Shown: positions 1-7,656, counted from the first letter of the stretch. The stretch: 64,000 bases of DNA from Parabacteroides massiliensis (GCF_900155425.1 NZ_LT700191.1:1876967-1940966); one strand, 5' to 3'. Numbers and translations: made by a program. Notes: generated from the letters alone by a model not told the origin.

Positions 1-80
1 AAGTGAAAAAAGACAATATTCAGATAAACGCTTTATCATATTCCTCTATGTAAATTTGTGTATGATTGTTATACGCGGCT

Positions 81-136
81 GTGTGCCGAAACCAACTTGT
101 CCTGCGCTTGGCAAGGACAAGCCGGTTTCGGCACAC
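81..136. terminator. Strong bipartite hairpin, probable terminator of the imelysin operon
   Basis: A 13-bp perfect outer stem (81-93 with 124-136) encloses a second perfect 8-bp stem (96-103 with 114-121). It lies just downstream of the stop of the minus-strand imelysin gene. No long T-run is attached, so it may act as an mRNA 3' end stabiliser as much as a terminator. Confidence 0.7.
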
Positions 137-161
137 TTTCTATGCCGTAGCTAAGCTATTC

Positions 162-1385
162 TTATTTGGCAGGAACCGTACGTGCCTTTCCATCTTTGAA
201 GACAAGGAATTCCAACGTGTGGAAACCGCGTACGTTCTGAGCTGATTCGACAGCGGCGTCATCGTCTCCGTCTTTCCAAATCAAAGAAGACCAAGATTCG
301 GATTTCATGATCTGTACGATAGCCGGAGCATCCAAAGGCCAACTATCCATGTTGGGGTCTAAGCCAAATTCGTCTACCGGTCCGAACAAGAATGCTTCAC
401 TCTTTTCCCACGGTTCACGAGCTGCCAACCATGCGTTGCAAGTTGCAGTGAAACCTTCATTCGAAGGATTGGCTGCGAATGCATCGACTGCTGCCAACAG
501 GGCTTTGTTCTTTTCTTGCAATTTCTTGTATGTCGGAACAACTACATTATCCACATAGTGGTTAACGATAGCCTGCAGTTCTGCTTCCGGAATGTTGTTG
601 ACCGCATCTTTCAGGTTGACATCATCAGCTCCGATTACACTTCCGTCTTCTGCTTCCACTTCGCTCAGCAGTTTCTGCAATTTGGAGCAAGCTGCCATGG
701 CTGCTTCAGTCTGTGAACTGACAATATGGTTACGGAAAGGAGCTGGGATTGCCTGGATTGCTTTCCAAGCGTCGTTGATCGCTGCATCGACTGCTTTACC
801 AATGGCTGTGTTTTCAAGCGCTTTTGCCAAAGAGTGTTCGGCAGGAACTGCTGATTCAATGGCATTGGCTGTCACAGCTTCGCCGTCAATATAGATACCG
901 TAGTAGGAGTTTTTGATAGACACGATGTTGTTGCTATAGTCGTCGATGGAGTGCCAGCTATACCATGATTCAACGGCCAGAAGCGCTCCGTCTTCGTCAC
1001 CGCCTACATACAGGTTGTAGGGATCTCCGATTTTGGCAGTACCTACTTCATTGGCGATTTCCGCACATTTTTCAACGATTTCCTGTGCACAGCTCTGAAT
1101 ACTGCTATATCCGGTTGAAGCATCGTGGCTCTTGAACAATTCGGCATACGTTTTTCCGGTATTGTTGTAGTTGACAGCCCATGCGTTGTATAGGTTTTCT
1201 GAATCTGTATTCAGCAGTCGACCTACATTTTTCATGTAGTTACCCCATGCAGAAGCATTTTCAGCAGTGTAATCGACATCTGTTGCCGGAACTTCAGGTG
1301 TAGGATCGTCGTTACTGTCGCAGGAAACGGCAGAGAAAGCCAGTCCTACTGACAACAAAGAAGCTAAGAATAAATTCTTTTTCAT
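162..1385 (-). CDS. Imelysin (peptidase M75-like) lipoprotein
   Basis: 407 residues. The N-terminus is a lipoprotein signal with Cys22 after the hydrophobic stretch (AVSC), so the protein should be anchored in the envelope. Near the C-terminus (about residues 387-392) it carries GFHTLE, the GxHxxE signature of the imelysin/M75 family (IrpA, EfeO-like), whose members bind iron or heme-related ligands and often lack proven protease activity. Length fits the family. It is the second gene of a minus-strand pair, 34 bp after the porin gene, and is followed by the hairpin at 81-136. The pairing of an imelysin with an outer-membrane porin suggests metal or small-solute acquisition; that is inference. 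Start chosen at the ATG giving the signal peptide. Confidence 0.85.
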   Translation of the reverse strand: MKKNLFLASLLSVGLAFSAVSCDSNDDPTPEVPATDVDYTAENASAWGNYMKNVGRLLNTDSENLYNAWAVNYNNTGKTYAELFKSHDASTGYSSIQSCAQEIVEKCAEIANEVGTAKIGDPYNLYVGGDEDGALLAVESWYSWHSIDDYSNNIVSIKNSYYGIYIDGEAVTANAIESAVPAEHSLAKALENTAIGKAVDAAINDAWKAIQAIPAPFRNHIVSSQTEAAMAACSKLQKLLSEVEAEDGSVIGADDVNLKDAVNNIPEAELQAIVNHYVDNVVVPTYKKLQEKNKALLAAVDAFAANPSNEGFTATCNAWLAAREPWEKSEAFLFGPVDEFGLDPNMDSWPLDAPAIVQIMKSESWSSLIWKDGDDDAAVESAQNVRGFHTLEFLVFKDGKARTVPAK

Positions 1386-1419
1386 TTTTTTCTATTGTAT
1401 AATTATTAGTGATTAATAT

Positions 1420-2772
1420 TTATTTACTCAAAAACCAACCGACATAAGCGATACCGATTGAAAACTCGTTTTCGCTGTTGTAAGGGCCGGTGCCGAACAT
1501 CTTGCCTGTTCCGATCTGCCGTGTCATATAGTCGGCTTTCACTACCAGGTTAGGCAGTGCGAACCAGTTCAGACCGACTGTCCACATGCTGACTTTGTTT
1601 CTCAACTCCATCACCTGCATGCCTTCTCCCTCTTCTTGCGGGTTGTAGTATTCATAGCGGGCGAACGGATAGATCACCGGAACTTTGGGGTTGTTGAAGA
1701 ACGCGCTTACGTTCACTCCGATTTCGCCGGCATAGCTGACAGCTCTTTTGGCGACGGGAACGACACGGGTGTAAGGCGATTTATTGGACAATTTCGTGTT
1801 TACGGAACTGACATATTCTGCGTTGGACAAATTACCCCAGACGAAATTGGTACGGGCCGTTACGTATTTGTTCTTGTACTGCGCATCGGCTGTATATATA
1901 CGTACGGGAATCTTGTGCAACGGATATTCCGTCAACTTGTCGGAATTGGCTCCTGTATTGGCGCAATAGTAGAAAGAGGCGCCTGCACGCAAACCGGGGA
2001 CACCTTTGTAGTCCAACCGGAACGCATAGCCCGGAGAAGTGAAATTGTCTTCTTCGAAAATTCCCTGTTTGCCGCCTGCAATCCATGTGTTACGGTCGAA
2101 GCCGTTTGCATTCAAACCGGAAACGACCAAAGCCTGGTAACTGAAAGTCGTATAGCCGCGACCGAACGTACCGAAGATTTCAAGACCGTTGTCATGCCAG
2201 GTCGACGGTAAGATCGTCGTTTCCCCTTCCGGACGGTAGGTGCCGAAGAAGTTGATCGGTTCATGATGCGAGTTGGTCAGGCCGACCGGTACGATAATGT
2301 GGCCTGCACGGATGTTGAATGTCGGATGGATCAAACGAGTGATGTGGAACTGCTCCAAGGCGACTTCTCCGCCTTTCTCCACTTCCGTTTCATATTCTCC
2401 GTTTTCCGAATTCTCAATTTCGTATGCCGTGCCCACGCCGCCGGCTTCAAATTCGATCTCTGCTCCCAATATCCATTTGGAGTTGAATTTATAATCGAAT
2501 GCTGCGACAAAGCGGGGAATGGAAATCGTGTTGCGATGATCTTTTTTATTGCCTAAATGACCTCCATAGAAACGGTTAATGCCATAATCCTTGAAACTTG
2601 CGACAGCTTCACCGTATCCGCCGAAACGGAACTTGTTGTATCCGGATGCGTAAATGGCTTCGGAGCGTTCTGCGGCAGATCCATCTGTCATTGTTTCTTC
2701 TTGCTCCTGTGCAAACGCTGTTGCGCAAGAGGTTAGTAGAGTGATTGCTAATAAATTAGTTAACCTTTTCAT
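1420..2772 (-). CDS. Outer-membrane porin (OprO/OprP-like beta-barrel)
   Basis: 450 residues with a Sec signal ending near Ala21-Gln22 (TAFAQ), then alternating amphipathic segments typical of a 16-stranded porin. It starts with a FRFGGYGE strand and ends with aromatic-rich strands (IAYVGWFLSK). This matches Bacteroidetes phosphate-selective-porin-type proteins; substrate cannot be told. First gene of the porin-imelysin operon. A Bacteroidales promoter on the minus strand fits well: -7 element at 2792-2799 (TAATTTTG), TTG at 2820-2822, 20-bp spacing. A perfect dyad, TACCTA-N4-TAGGTA (2854-2869), sits about 73 bp upstream of the predicted transcription start, so the operon is probably under the same regulator as pflB. 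Confidence 0.85.
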   Translation of the reverse strand: MKRLTNLLAITLLTSCATAFAQEQEETMTDGSAAERSEAIYASGYNKFRFGGYGEAVASFKDYGINRFYGGHLGNKKDHRNTISIPRFVAAFDYKFNSKWILGAEIEFEAGGVGTAYEIENSENGEYETEVEKGGEVALEQFHITRLIHPTFNIRAGHIIVPVGLTNSHHEPINFFGTYRPEGETTILPSTWHDNGLEIFGTFGRGYTTFSYQALVVSGLNANGFDRNTWIAGGKQGIFEEDNFTSPGYAFRLDYKGVPGLRAGASFYYCANTGANSDKLTEYPLHKIPVRIYTADAQYKNKYVTARTNFVWGNLSNAEYVSSVNTKLSNKSPYTRVVPVAKRAVSYAGEIGVNVSAFFNNPKVPVIYPFARYEYYNPQEEGEGMQVMELRNKVSMWTVGLNWFALPNLVVKADYMTRQIGTGKMFGTGPYNSENEFSIGIAYVGWFLSK

Positions 2773-2791
2773 TGCGTTTTTAAATTTTGGG

Positions 2792-2822
2792 CAAAATTAG
2801 ATGGGTTGCGGACAGTGCGCAA
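2792..2822 (-). promoter_or_regulatory. Promoter of the porin-imelysin operon
   Basis: Read on the minus strand, TAATTTTG (2799-2792) matches the Bacteroides -7 consensus TAnnTTTG. A TTG (2822-2820) lies 20 bp upstream, giving a predicted start near 2788 and a leader of about 16 nt. Confidence 0.6.
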
Positions 2823-2853
2823 TCGCAATTAGTAGGTAAAAAGGTCTTGATGT

Positions 2854-2869
2854 TACCTATTTGTAGGTA
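2854..2869. promoter_or_regulatory. 16-bp dyad operator, copy 1 (porin promoter)
   Basis: TACCTATTTGTAGGTA is a perfect 6-4-6 inverted repeat centred about 73 bp upstream of the predicted porin transcript start. Related dyads occur at 2935-2950, 3192-3207 and 7541-7556. Geometry (16 bp, two-fold symmetric) suits a dimeric Crp/Fnr-type regulator; the protein is not identified. Confidence 0.6.
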
Positions 2870-2934
2870 TTGTGTGGTTTTTTGCAGGAGAAATGGTATG
2901 AAATCCCTATAATAGGGGAGGTTAAAGACAAATA

Positions 2935-2981
2935 TACATATTTATAGGTATTGTCCTGCTGATCGTCCGGTCATACTTTTG
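2935..2981 (+). promoter_or_regulatory. Dyad operator copy 2 plus promoter of small RNA unit 1
   Basis: The dyad TACATATTTATAGGTA (2935-2950) directly abuts a TTG (2951-2953), followed after 20 bp by TACTTTTG (2974-2981), a perfect TAnnTTTG -7 element. The dyad centre falls about 42 bp upstream of the predicted start near 2985, the classic class II activator position of Crp/Fnr-type proteins. Confidence 0.6.
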
Positions 2982-2984
2982 CGT

Positions 2985-3150
2985 TTGTCAATTATGTATC
3001 ATGATTAGGTATAATCGTCAACTGAAGCCTTATTGATAGAATGTCAATGTAATGTTTATTTAAAGTAAAAAGTAAATAACAACAGCGGGGATTTTTTATT
3101 GGTTTTCCTTGCGCAAAAGAAGAACTGTTTTGAGAAAAACGGTTCTTTTT
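2985..3150 (+). ncRNA. Putative small RNA 1 (about 165 nt)
   Basis: Bounded by the promoter ending at 2981 and an intrinsic terminator at 3121-3150. There is no convincing ORF. It shares two blocks with the downstream unit at 3242-3396: a TTAG(G)TATAATCG block near the 5' end (about 3005-3016) and a TTTTTATTGGTT block (about 3093-3104). Same order, same promoter architecture and similar length suggest tandem duplicates of one sRNA. Not matched to any named Bacteroidales sRNA. Confidence 0.5.
3121..3150 (+). terminator. Intrinsic terminator of small RNA unit 1
   Basis: An 11-bp stem (3121-3131 with 3136-3146, one G-U pair) with a GAGA loop, followed by a T-run ending at 3150. Confidence 0.75.
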
Positions 3151-3191
3151 GTTTAAATATCACCCTGATTAGGTAGCAAAAGGAATCTTTT

Positions 3192-3238
3192 TACTCATAT
3201 ATAGGTATTGCGGGACGCCGGAAGTGCCCGTATCTTTG
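3192..3238 (+). promoter_or_regulatory. Dyad operator copy 3 plus promoter of small RNA unit 2
   Basis: The dyad TACTCATATATAGGTA (3192-3207) abuts a TTG (3208-3210), then 20 bp, then TATCTTTG (3231-3238). This is exactly the spacing seen at 2935-2981, with the dyad centred about 42 bp upstream of the predicted start near 3242. Confidence 0.6.
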
Positions 3239-3241
3239 CAA

Positions 3242-3396
3242 TGTCATTAAGAAAGTAACACTATTAGTATAATCGCTATATCAAAACCTTTTGCTAATTA
3301 TGTAAGCATATAAGATGATTAACTATATCGGAAAGTTTTTATTGGTTATTTTCGATATAAAAAAGAAGCCTCTCTGTGAAGAAAGGCTTCTTTTTT
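3242..3396 (+). ncRNA. Putative small RNA 2 (about 155 nt)
   Basis: Runs from the predicted start near 3242 to the terminator at 3361-3396. Shares the TTAGTATAATCG block (about 3262-3273) and a TTTTTATTGGTT block (about 3336-3347) with unit 1. A short reading frame from 3315 crosses the terminator and is not credible as a gene. Target mRNAs cannot be inferred by eye. Confidence 0.5.
3359..3396. terminator. Bidirectional intrinsic terminator
   Basis: Stem AAGAAGCCT (3363-3371) with AGGCTTCTT (3384-3392), a 12-nt loop, a T-run on the plus side and a six-A run (3359-3364) on the other, so it works for either strand. It ends small RNA 2 (plus) and the small ORF at 3410-3499 (minus). Confidence 0.75.
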
Positions 3397-3409
3397 ATAT
3401 TCCCGTATC

Positions 3410-3499
3410 TCATCCATATCCGTCCGGAATCAATTCGACATCAATGATTTTCTTCGTTGATTGCTTTTCTCTTTTTACTGTAATTTCATGCATTGGCAT
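3410..3499 (-). CDS. Possible 29-residue small protein
   Basis: ATG-initiated frame (second ATG two codons later at 3493). The peptide contains KREKQSTKK and ends VELIPDGYG, a lysine-rich, well-mixed composition that reads like protein. It overlaps the last codons of the repeat-containing frame at 3486-3779 in another frame and stops just before the shared terminator at 3359-3396. No family recognised. Either a real small protein or the tail of a decayed gene. Confidence 0.35.
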   Translation of the reverse strand: MPMHEITVKREKQSTKKIIDVELIPDGYG

Positions 3500-3779
3500 A
3501 GTTGCGTTTCTCACCTTTCTTATTTTCCTCGGTTGAAACTAAAATGTCTGCGGTCGAAACAAAAATGCCTGCGGTCGAAACTAAAGTGTTCGCGGTCGAA
3601 ACAAAAGTTTCTGCGGTCGAAACAAAAGTTTCAACCGATGAAACAAAAGTTTCGTCCGAGGAAACTTTAGTTTCAAAGGAGGGAACTGTTTGAAACTTTA
3701 GTTTCACGAAAAATAGGTACTGAAACTTTTTACCGCTCAATGCTTTCCCGTCACAAATTGAAAATGGATCCATCCTCAA
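3486..3779 (-). CDS. Hypothetical 97-residue protein encoded across the 21-bp repeats
   Basis: Minus-strand frame whose middle is a degenerate heptad series of the type ETFVSTA, produced because the DNA repeat is 21 bp (seven codons). A GTG at 3707 could be a later start (VKLKFQTVPS). The opposite strand is also open (VETKVSA heptads, 3535-3693), which is expected for such a repeat, so openness is weak evidence of coding. Function unknown; may be only repeat DNA. Confidence 0.25.
   Translation of the reverse strand: MRMDPFSICDGKALSGKKFQYLFFVKLKFQTVPSFETKVSSDETFVSSVETFVSTAETFVSTANTLVSTAGIFVSTADILVSTEENKKGEKRNYANA
3529..3705. repeat. 21-bp tandem array of GAAAC-N4-GTTTC palindromes
   Basis: GAAAC recurs at exactly 21-bp spacing at 3535, 3556, 3577, 3598, 3619, 3640 and 3661. 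The best-conserved unit reads GAAACAAAAGTTTC followed by a 7-bp linker, usually TGCGGTC. The last units become GAAACTTTAGTTTC, a perfect small hairpin, which is repeated at 3692-3705. Units differ by several substitutions, so the array is not a recent expansion. Confidence 0.85.
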
Positions 3780-4059
3780 AGCAATACCCTTGGCCTATCG
3801 GGTGATCCCAGGTTTCAGGCTGTTCTATTTTTTGTATATCCTTAACAAGGGAGAAAGGCTTTTTTTGATGGATTTTGCGGGGTTTGCTGTTTTTACTGCT
3901 TTTACGTTCCGATGCATAGATTGGGGTATAAGCTTGTATTGTATTGATTGTTTTGCAGTTATGGGTATTTGGAGGTGCCGGTCTATTATATGGGAAAGGG
4001 TTATATTTGGTAGTACTTAATGACTGTTTGGTAGTTTTAGATTGTTGTTTGTGAGGAAG
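3751..4059 (-). pseudogene. Remnant of an unidentified coding sequence (C-terminal part)
   Basis: On the minus strand 102 codons are open from an in-frame TAA (4060-4062) to a TGA at 3751-3753. The translation is protein-like, ending ETWDHPIGQGYCFEDGSIF plus two residues, but there is no ATG, GTG or usable TTG start. The 5' side ends only 17 bp from the inverted repeat of the invertible cassette at 4079. This looks like the 3' end of a gene cut off when the S-layer cassette arrived. Family not recognised. Confidence 0.3.
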
Positions 4060-4078
4060 TTATATCGGCTTGTCGGAA

Positions 4079-4294
4079 TGACTAAAAAAAACGTAGGTTT
4101 AAATTAGTCATTTCTTCGAAGCCCTGGATCGTTTTGTATCGGAAAGTAGGTTTTTCGTCCTTGTTTAGCTATCTGATTGATAAGAAAGAATATAGAAATG
4201 GAAAAATAATTTGATGAAAGGATTGCAGGTTTAAAAAGTAGTTGTATTTTTGTAGCTGAAAATGGCGAATAAAAACGTACGTTTTATCTCGTCA
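4079..4294 (+). promoter_or_regulatory. Invertible promoter cassette A, ON orientation
   Basis: Flanked by inverted repeats of the form TGAC-N5-AAAACGTASGTTT: left 4079-4100, right 4273-4294 (its complement), one mismatch in the 13-bp core. Inside is a promoter facing right: TTG 4223-4225, 19 bp, TATTTTTG 4245-4252, start near 4256, giving a leader of about 125 nt before the S-layer-type gene at 4383. The ~170-bp interior is about 94% identical to the interior of cassette B (10985-11199), but in opposite orientation. Phase-variable promoters flanked by inverted repeats are known for Bacteroides capsule loci and for Parabacteroides surface glycoproteins. Confidence 0.8.
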
Positions 4295-4382
4295 AAATAC
4301 AGGATTTTAGTAAAAACCTGTTAAGTAGAAAGTAAGAACGATATTCAATATACATATTATTATTAATTAAACATTTTAGATT

Positions 4383-7235
4383 ATGAACAAGAAGTTTTCT
4401 ACTCTCCTGATGGGTGGTTTGCTGATGGCAGGTGCAGTTTCTGCACAAACTCCGGCTTTGATTGAAAGAGGTTGGGGACAAGCTGAAACCGAACCCTCTG
4501 CTAAGTTTTATTACCAGATTGTAAACGGTAACGCAGGTACTGTTGGCTACGCTTTGCAAGCTGCTGTCCATACAAATGGTGCTGATAGCTTGAAAGCTGT
4601 TAGCGTTACTGCTTTGAATGATGCCTTGAATGGCCCTGATGTAGAAAAGGCCATCGAAGCTATGGCTACTTTAGACTCTACTTTGTGGGCTTTCGCTCCG
4701 AACGGAGATGAAAACCTGGGTTACTACTCAATTGTAAACAAAGCCACTGGTAAAAAATTACAGTTTGCAAAAGAAGGCAATGCTGTTATGGGGGCCGGTC
4801 TGAATGCTTGGTTTATCGAGGAATTCGGTTCTAATAAGGACGTTAAATTGAAAAGCTACGTTATCAATGCTGACGGAAGCAAAACAAGCTATTCTATTGA
4901 AAGCAATCGTACTGCTGGTGGTCCTGTAACAATAGCAAAAGGAAACGCTTCTGCCGGTTACAAGATCGTTCGTCCGGGACACATCTACATGAACGCAGCT
5001 CAGTTGAATGCTGAAGGTGATGGTAATTCTTTCAAAATGGCCATCGAAGATTTGGCCGATGCTGAAAATCCGTTTGTAAAGACAGCTTTGAAAGCTTATG
5101 ATTTGAGCGAACAAAACGGACAGAAGAATGTTGGCCTGAAAGTTGTTGACGGCAAGATCCTGAGAGCAGATGCCAACAAATATACAGGTGATGCTAAATA
5201 CAACACTAATGTATATGTTGTAGTTGATACTGCTATGTATACTTCTAAAGGTGGTGTAGACGTTAACGGTGTAGACGCTTTCGGTTTCAAATTTGCTGTT
5301 GACAGTGCAAAAGTAAACGCTGACGGCAAAATTGATGGTGCTGTACAGGCTCCGGGCCGTAACGTTGCAAACTATCGTTTTGCCATTTACAAAGACGTTA
5401 CTTTGGTTGGTGAAGACGATCAGTTGCTGATCAAGCTGCTGGGTGTTCCGACATACAATGAAGCTGCTCAAGGATCAAAATTCACTGGTGCTCCTAAGGT
5501 CTCTTATGTAAGTTGGGCTGGCTTCGCTGAAAAGGGTGATGAACTGACAACTGCAAGAATTTCTCGCGACAATTCAAAATATGTATATGAACTGCCGGTT
5601 ATCACTTTGGCTGCTGGTGCTAAGGCTGACATCGCTCCGGGTGTTTACTACATCAAGTATAAAGATGCTAAGTATGCTTATGCAAACATGAGTTTGTCAT
5701 CTTCTAACGGTTGGACTCCTTCTTATGCAGAAGCAACTCCGGCTGCAAATATGAACAACGACTTGTTGGCAAGAACACAGTATGTTGTTACAGGTGCTAA
5801 CGGTAAATATACGATTGTAAACCGTGAATCTGGTGAAACTAAGATCAGTGGCCGTATCTATGTAAAAGATGGCAAGTTCATTCAGGGTTCTAATACATTC
5901 GAATTGGAAGCCGTTCCTGCAGAAGTTGCAGCTGACAACCACGTAGGTTACAGATTCTTCTCTAATGAAGAAGTTGGTAATTTGGCTGTTGCCTTGAAGT
6001 TCAACTCGAAGATCGGTTCTGCTTTCATGGTTGACGCTAAAAAGAAAGTTTCAGTTGATGCAGAAACTCAATTAGAAGATGCTTCATTCTTCAAGATGTT
6101 GCCGGTATCTACAGTTAAGTTCGGTGTAGATATGGAATACGGTGTTTACAAACTGTACAAACAGTTTACAAAAGACTTCTTGGCTGCCGATGGTAGTGTA
6201 ACAGTAAACAACGGCCTTTCAAATGTAACATTGGATACTGAAGCCAATGCTGCTTTGGTTGTATTCCGTTCTACAGGAAAAGCCGGTGAATATCAGATTA
6301 TTTTTGCCGACAATGCTGAAAAACTGTATGATCAACTGAGTGTATTGGCAACAGAAGCTAAATTCAACAAACTTGCTGTTGACGATGCTAATGCGGCAGT
6401 TAACGGTTTCTGGACACTTGAAACTCCGGCTGCTCCTGACTATCTGACAATCGAAGATGCTCCGGCTCACAAACGTATCTTCTCTACAGAAAATACTTCT
6501 TTGGCCATCTCTATGCAAGCTAACAGAAACGGTATCTTGAAAGCAGTTGCAGACAAGGGTGACTATATCGAAGATCAGTTCAAGATCTGGGTAGACACTG
6601 CTTGTGTTGAAAACGCTGAAAAACCGTTGTATTACATCACAACTGGTGCTGGTTTGAGCGAAGAAGCTCGTGAAGAAGGCCACATGATGTACATGAAGCC
6701 GACTTCATTCACTACTGTAAACAATGTAGAAGTTGCAAAAGTAGAATTCGTTGAAGGTTATGCATTTGGTGCTGACTCTTTGGCTTACGCAATCTACAAA
6801 GATGATGCTACTGTCAAAGAATTCAAGGAATTCAAAGATATGGCTAAGAACGAGGCTGCATTCGCATTCCAGACTACTCCGGTAGAAGGCGAATATGTTG
6901 TAGAAAATGTTGCTACTCAGTCTTACCTGCGTCAGGTGAACGGTGTTCTGTATTTGACTAAAAAGTATGCAGACGCTCTGACATTCGGTATCGAAGCAAC
7001 AGACACTCCGACAGCTAACGAAACTATCGCAACATCTGAAGTTAAGGTTATCGCTGGCGAAGGTAACGTAACAATCGCTGGTGCTGCAGGCAAGAAAGTT
7101 GTTATCAGCAACATCTTGGGTCAGACTGTAGCCAACACAGTTATCTCTTCTGACAATGCAACAATCGCTGCTCCTGCAGGTGTAGTTGTTGTAGCTGTTG
7201 AAGGTGAAGCTGCTGTTAAAGCTATTGTTAAGTAA
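4383..7235 (+). CDS. S-layer-type surface protein, DUF6383-like C-terminus
   Basis: 950 residues. Signal peptide of 21 residues ending VSA before QTP. The body has no catalytic motif and is rich in Ala, Val, Asp and Lys, with low-complexity beta-type segments; Cys is almost absent. The last ~75 residues, beginning at PTANETI and ending AVKAIVK, match the terminal domain of the 1592-residue protein at 13270-18048 and resemble a cell-surface sorting/anchoring module (compare type A Por-secretion tails: conserved Gly-Lys-x-Val and GQT positions). Strong codon bias fits high expression. It follows cassette A, which is in the ON state. Role as an S-layer or surface glycoprotein is inferred from family type and context. 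Confidence 0.75.
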   Translation: MNKKFSTLLMGGLLMAGAVSAQTPALIERGWGQAETEPSAKFYYQIVNGNAGTVGYALQAAVHTNGADSLKAVSVTALNDALNGPDVEKAIEAMATLDSTLWAFAPNGDENLGYYSIVNKATGKKLQFAKEGNAVMGAGLNAWFIEEFGSNKDVKLKSYVINADGSKTSYSIESNRTAGGPVTIAKGNASAGYKIVRPGHIYMNAAQLNAEGDGNSFKMAIEDLADAENPFVKTALKAYDLSEQNGQKNVGLKVVDGKILRADANKYTGDAKYNTNVYVVVDTAMYTSKGGVDVNGVDAFGFKFAVDSAKVNADGKIDGAVQAPGRNVANYRFAIYKDVTLVGEDDQLLIKLLGVPTYNEAAQGSKFTGAPKVSYVSWAGFAEKGDELTTARISRDNSKYVYELPVITLAAGAKADIAPGVYYIKYKDAKYAYANMSLSSSNGWTPSYAEATPAANMNNDLLARTQYVVTGANGKYTIVNRESGETKISGRIYVKDGKFIQGSNTFELEAVPAEVAADNHVGYRFFSNEEVGNLAVALKFNSKIGSAFMVDAKKKVSVDAETQLEDASFFKMLPVSTVKFGVDMEYGVYKLYKQFTKDFLAADGSVTVNNGLSNVTLDTEANAALVVFRSTGKAGEYQIIFADNAEKLYDQLSVLATEAKFNKLAVDDANAAVNGFWTLETPAAPDYLTIEDAPAHKRIFSTENTSLAISMQANRNGILKAVADKGDYIEDQFKIWVDTACVENAEKPLYYITTGAGLSEEAREEGHMMYMKPTSFTTVNNVEVAKVEFVEGYAFGADSLAYAIYKDDATVKEFKEFKDMAKNEAAFAFQTTPVEGEYVVENVATQSYLRQVNGVLYLTKKYADALTFGIEATDTPTANETIATSEVKVIAGEGNVTIAGAAGKKVVISNILGQTVANTVISSDNATIAAPAGVVVVAVEGEAAVKAIVK

Positions 7236-7540
7236 TAAGAAACAATACTGTAGTAGTCAGGGGCGCAAGTCGCCCCTGCAACGCATTATTTTATAATCAA
7301 ATAATTCAAAACAACTTGCGTGAAACCGTATGAAGGGGAATTTCCTCTATTTATGATTTTAAGTACCCTGTGACAGGTGAACAAGCGGTTGGATTTAATA
7401 TTAATAATACTAAAGTAATGAAATTAAAAATTCTTCTGCATCTCCCTCTGTGAAGATAAGGTGCAGGCAAAAACAAGCCCCGGTAGTATTTGTACTGCCG
7501 GGGTTTCGTTGTTTTATATGTTGCCTTGTGAATTCCTTTA
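7236..7540 (+). other. 3' untranslated region conserved between the two S-layer-type genes
   Basis: This gap shares several blocks with 18049-18282: an ATAATCAAATAATTC block just after the stop, GGTGAACAAGCGGT, and an ATATTAATAATACTAAAGTA block, ending in similar hairpins. No gene is visible; an 11-codon frame inside is not conserved. The shared 3' UTR suggests duplication of whole transcription units and a role in mRNA stability. Confidence 0.6.
7478..7503 (+). terminator. Terminator of the first S-layer-type gene
   Basis: An 11-bp perfect stem CCCCGGTAGTA (7478-7488) with TACTGCCGGGG (7493-7503), loop TTTG, preceded by an A-rich tract and followed by T-rich sequence. Confidence 0.8.
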
Positions 7541-7556
7541 TCCCTATTTGTAGGTA
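7541..7556. promoter_or_regulatory. 16-bp dyad operator, copy 4 (pflB promoter)
   Basis: TCCCTATTTGTAGGTA differs from the perfect porin dyad at one position and has the same TTTG spacer. It is centred about 79 bp upstream of the predicted pflB transcript start. Confidence 0.6.
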
Positions 7557-7596
7557 TTTTTCTTCAGTTTAACATTCCTCTTCTTTTACAATGGTT

Positions 7597-7624
7597 TTTG
7601 GATAGAAGAAAAGACTTATCTTTG
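7597..7624 (+). promoter_or_regulatory. pflB: Promoter of pflBA
   Basis: TATCTTTG at 7617-7624 is a consensus -7 element; TTTG at 7597-7600 is a candidate -33 box with a short 16-bp spacing. Predicted start near 7628, leader about 30 nt. Confidence 0.55.
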
Positions 7625-7656
7625 CACGCCTAAACCGAATTAGACAAGATAAGCTT

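Noticed and set aside
3315..3536. 73-residue frame over small RNA unit 2
   Set aside because: It runs through a strong terminator and has low-complexity Phe/Leu/Ile composition; better explained as noncoding.
3529..3705. CRISPR-like array
   Set aside because: The repeated part is only about 14 bp with 7-bp near-constant linkers, so there are no unique spacers, and no cas genes are nearby.
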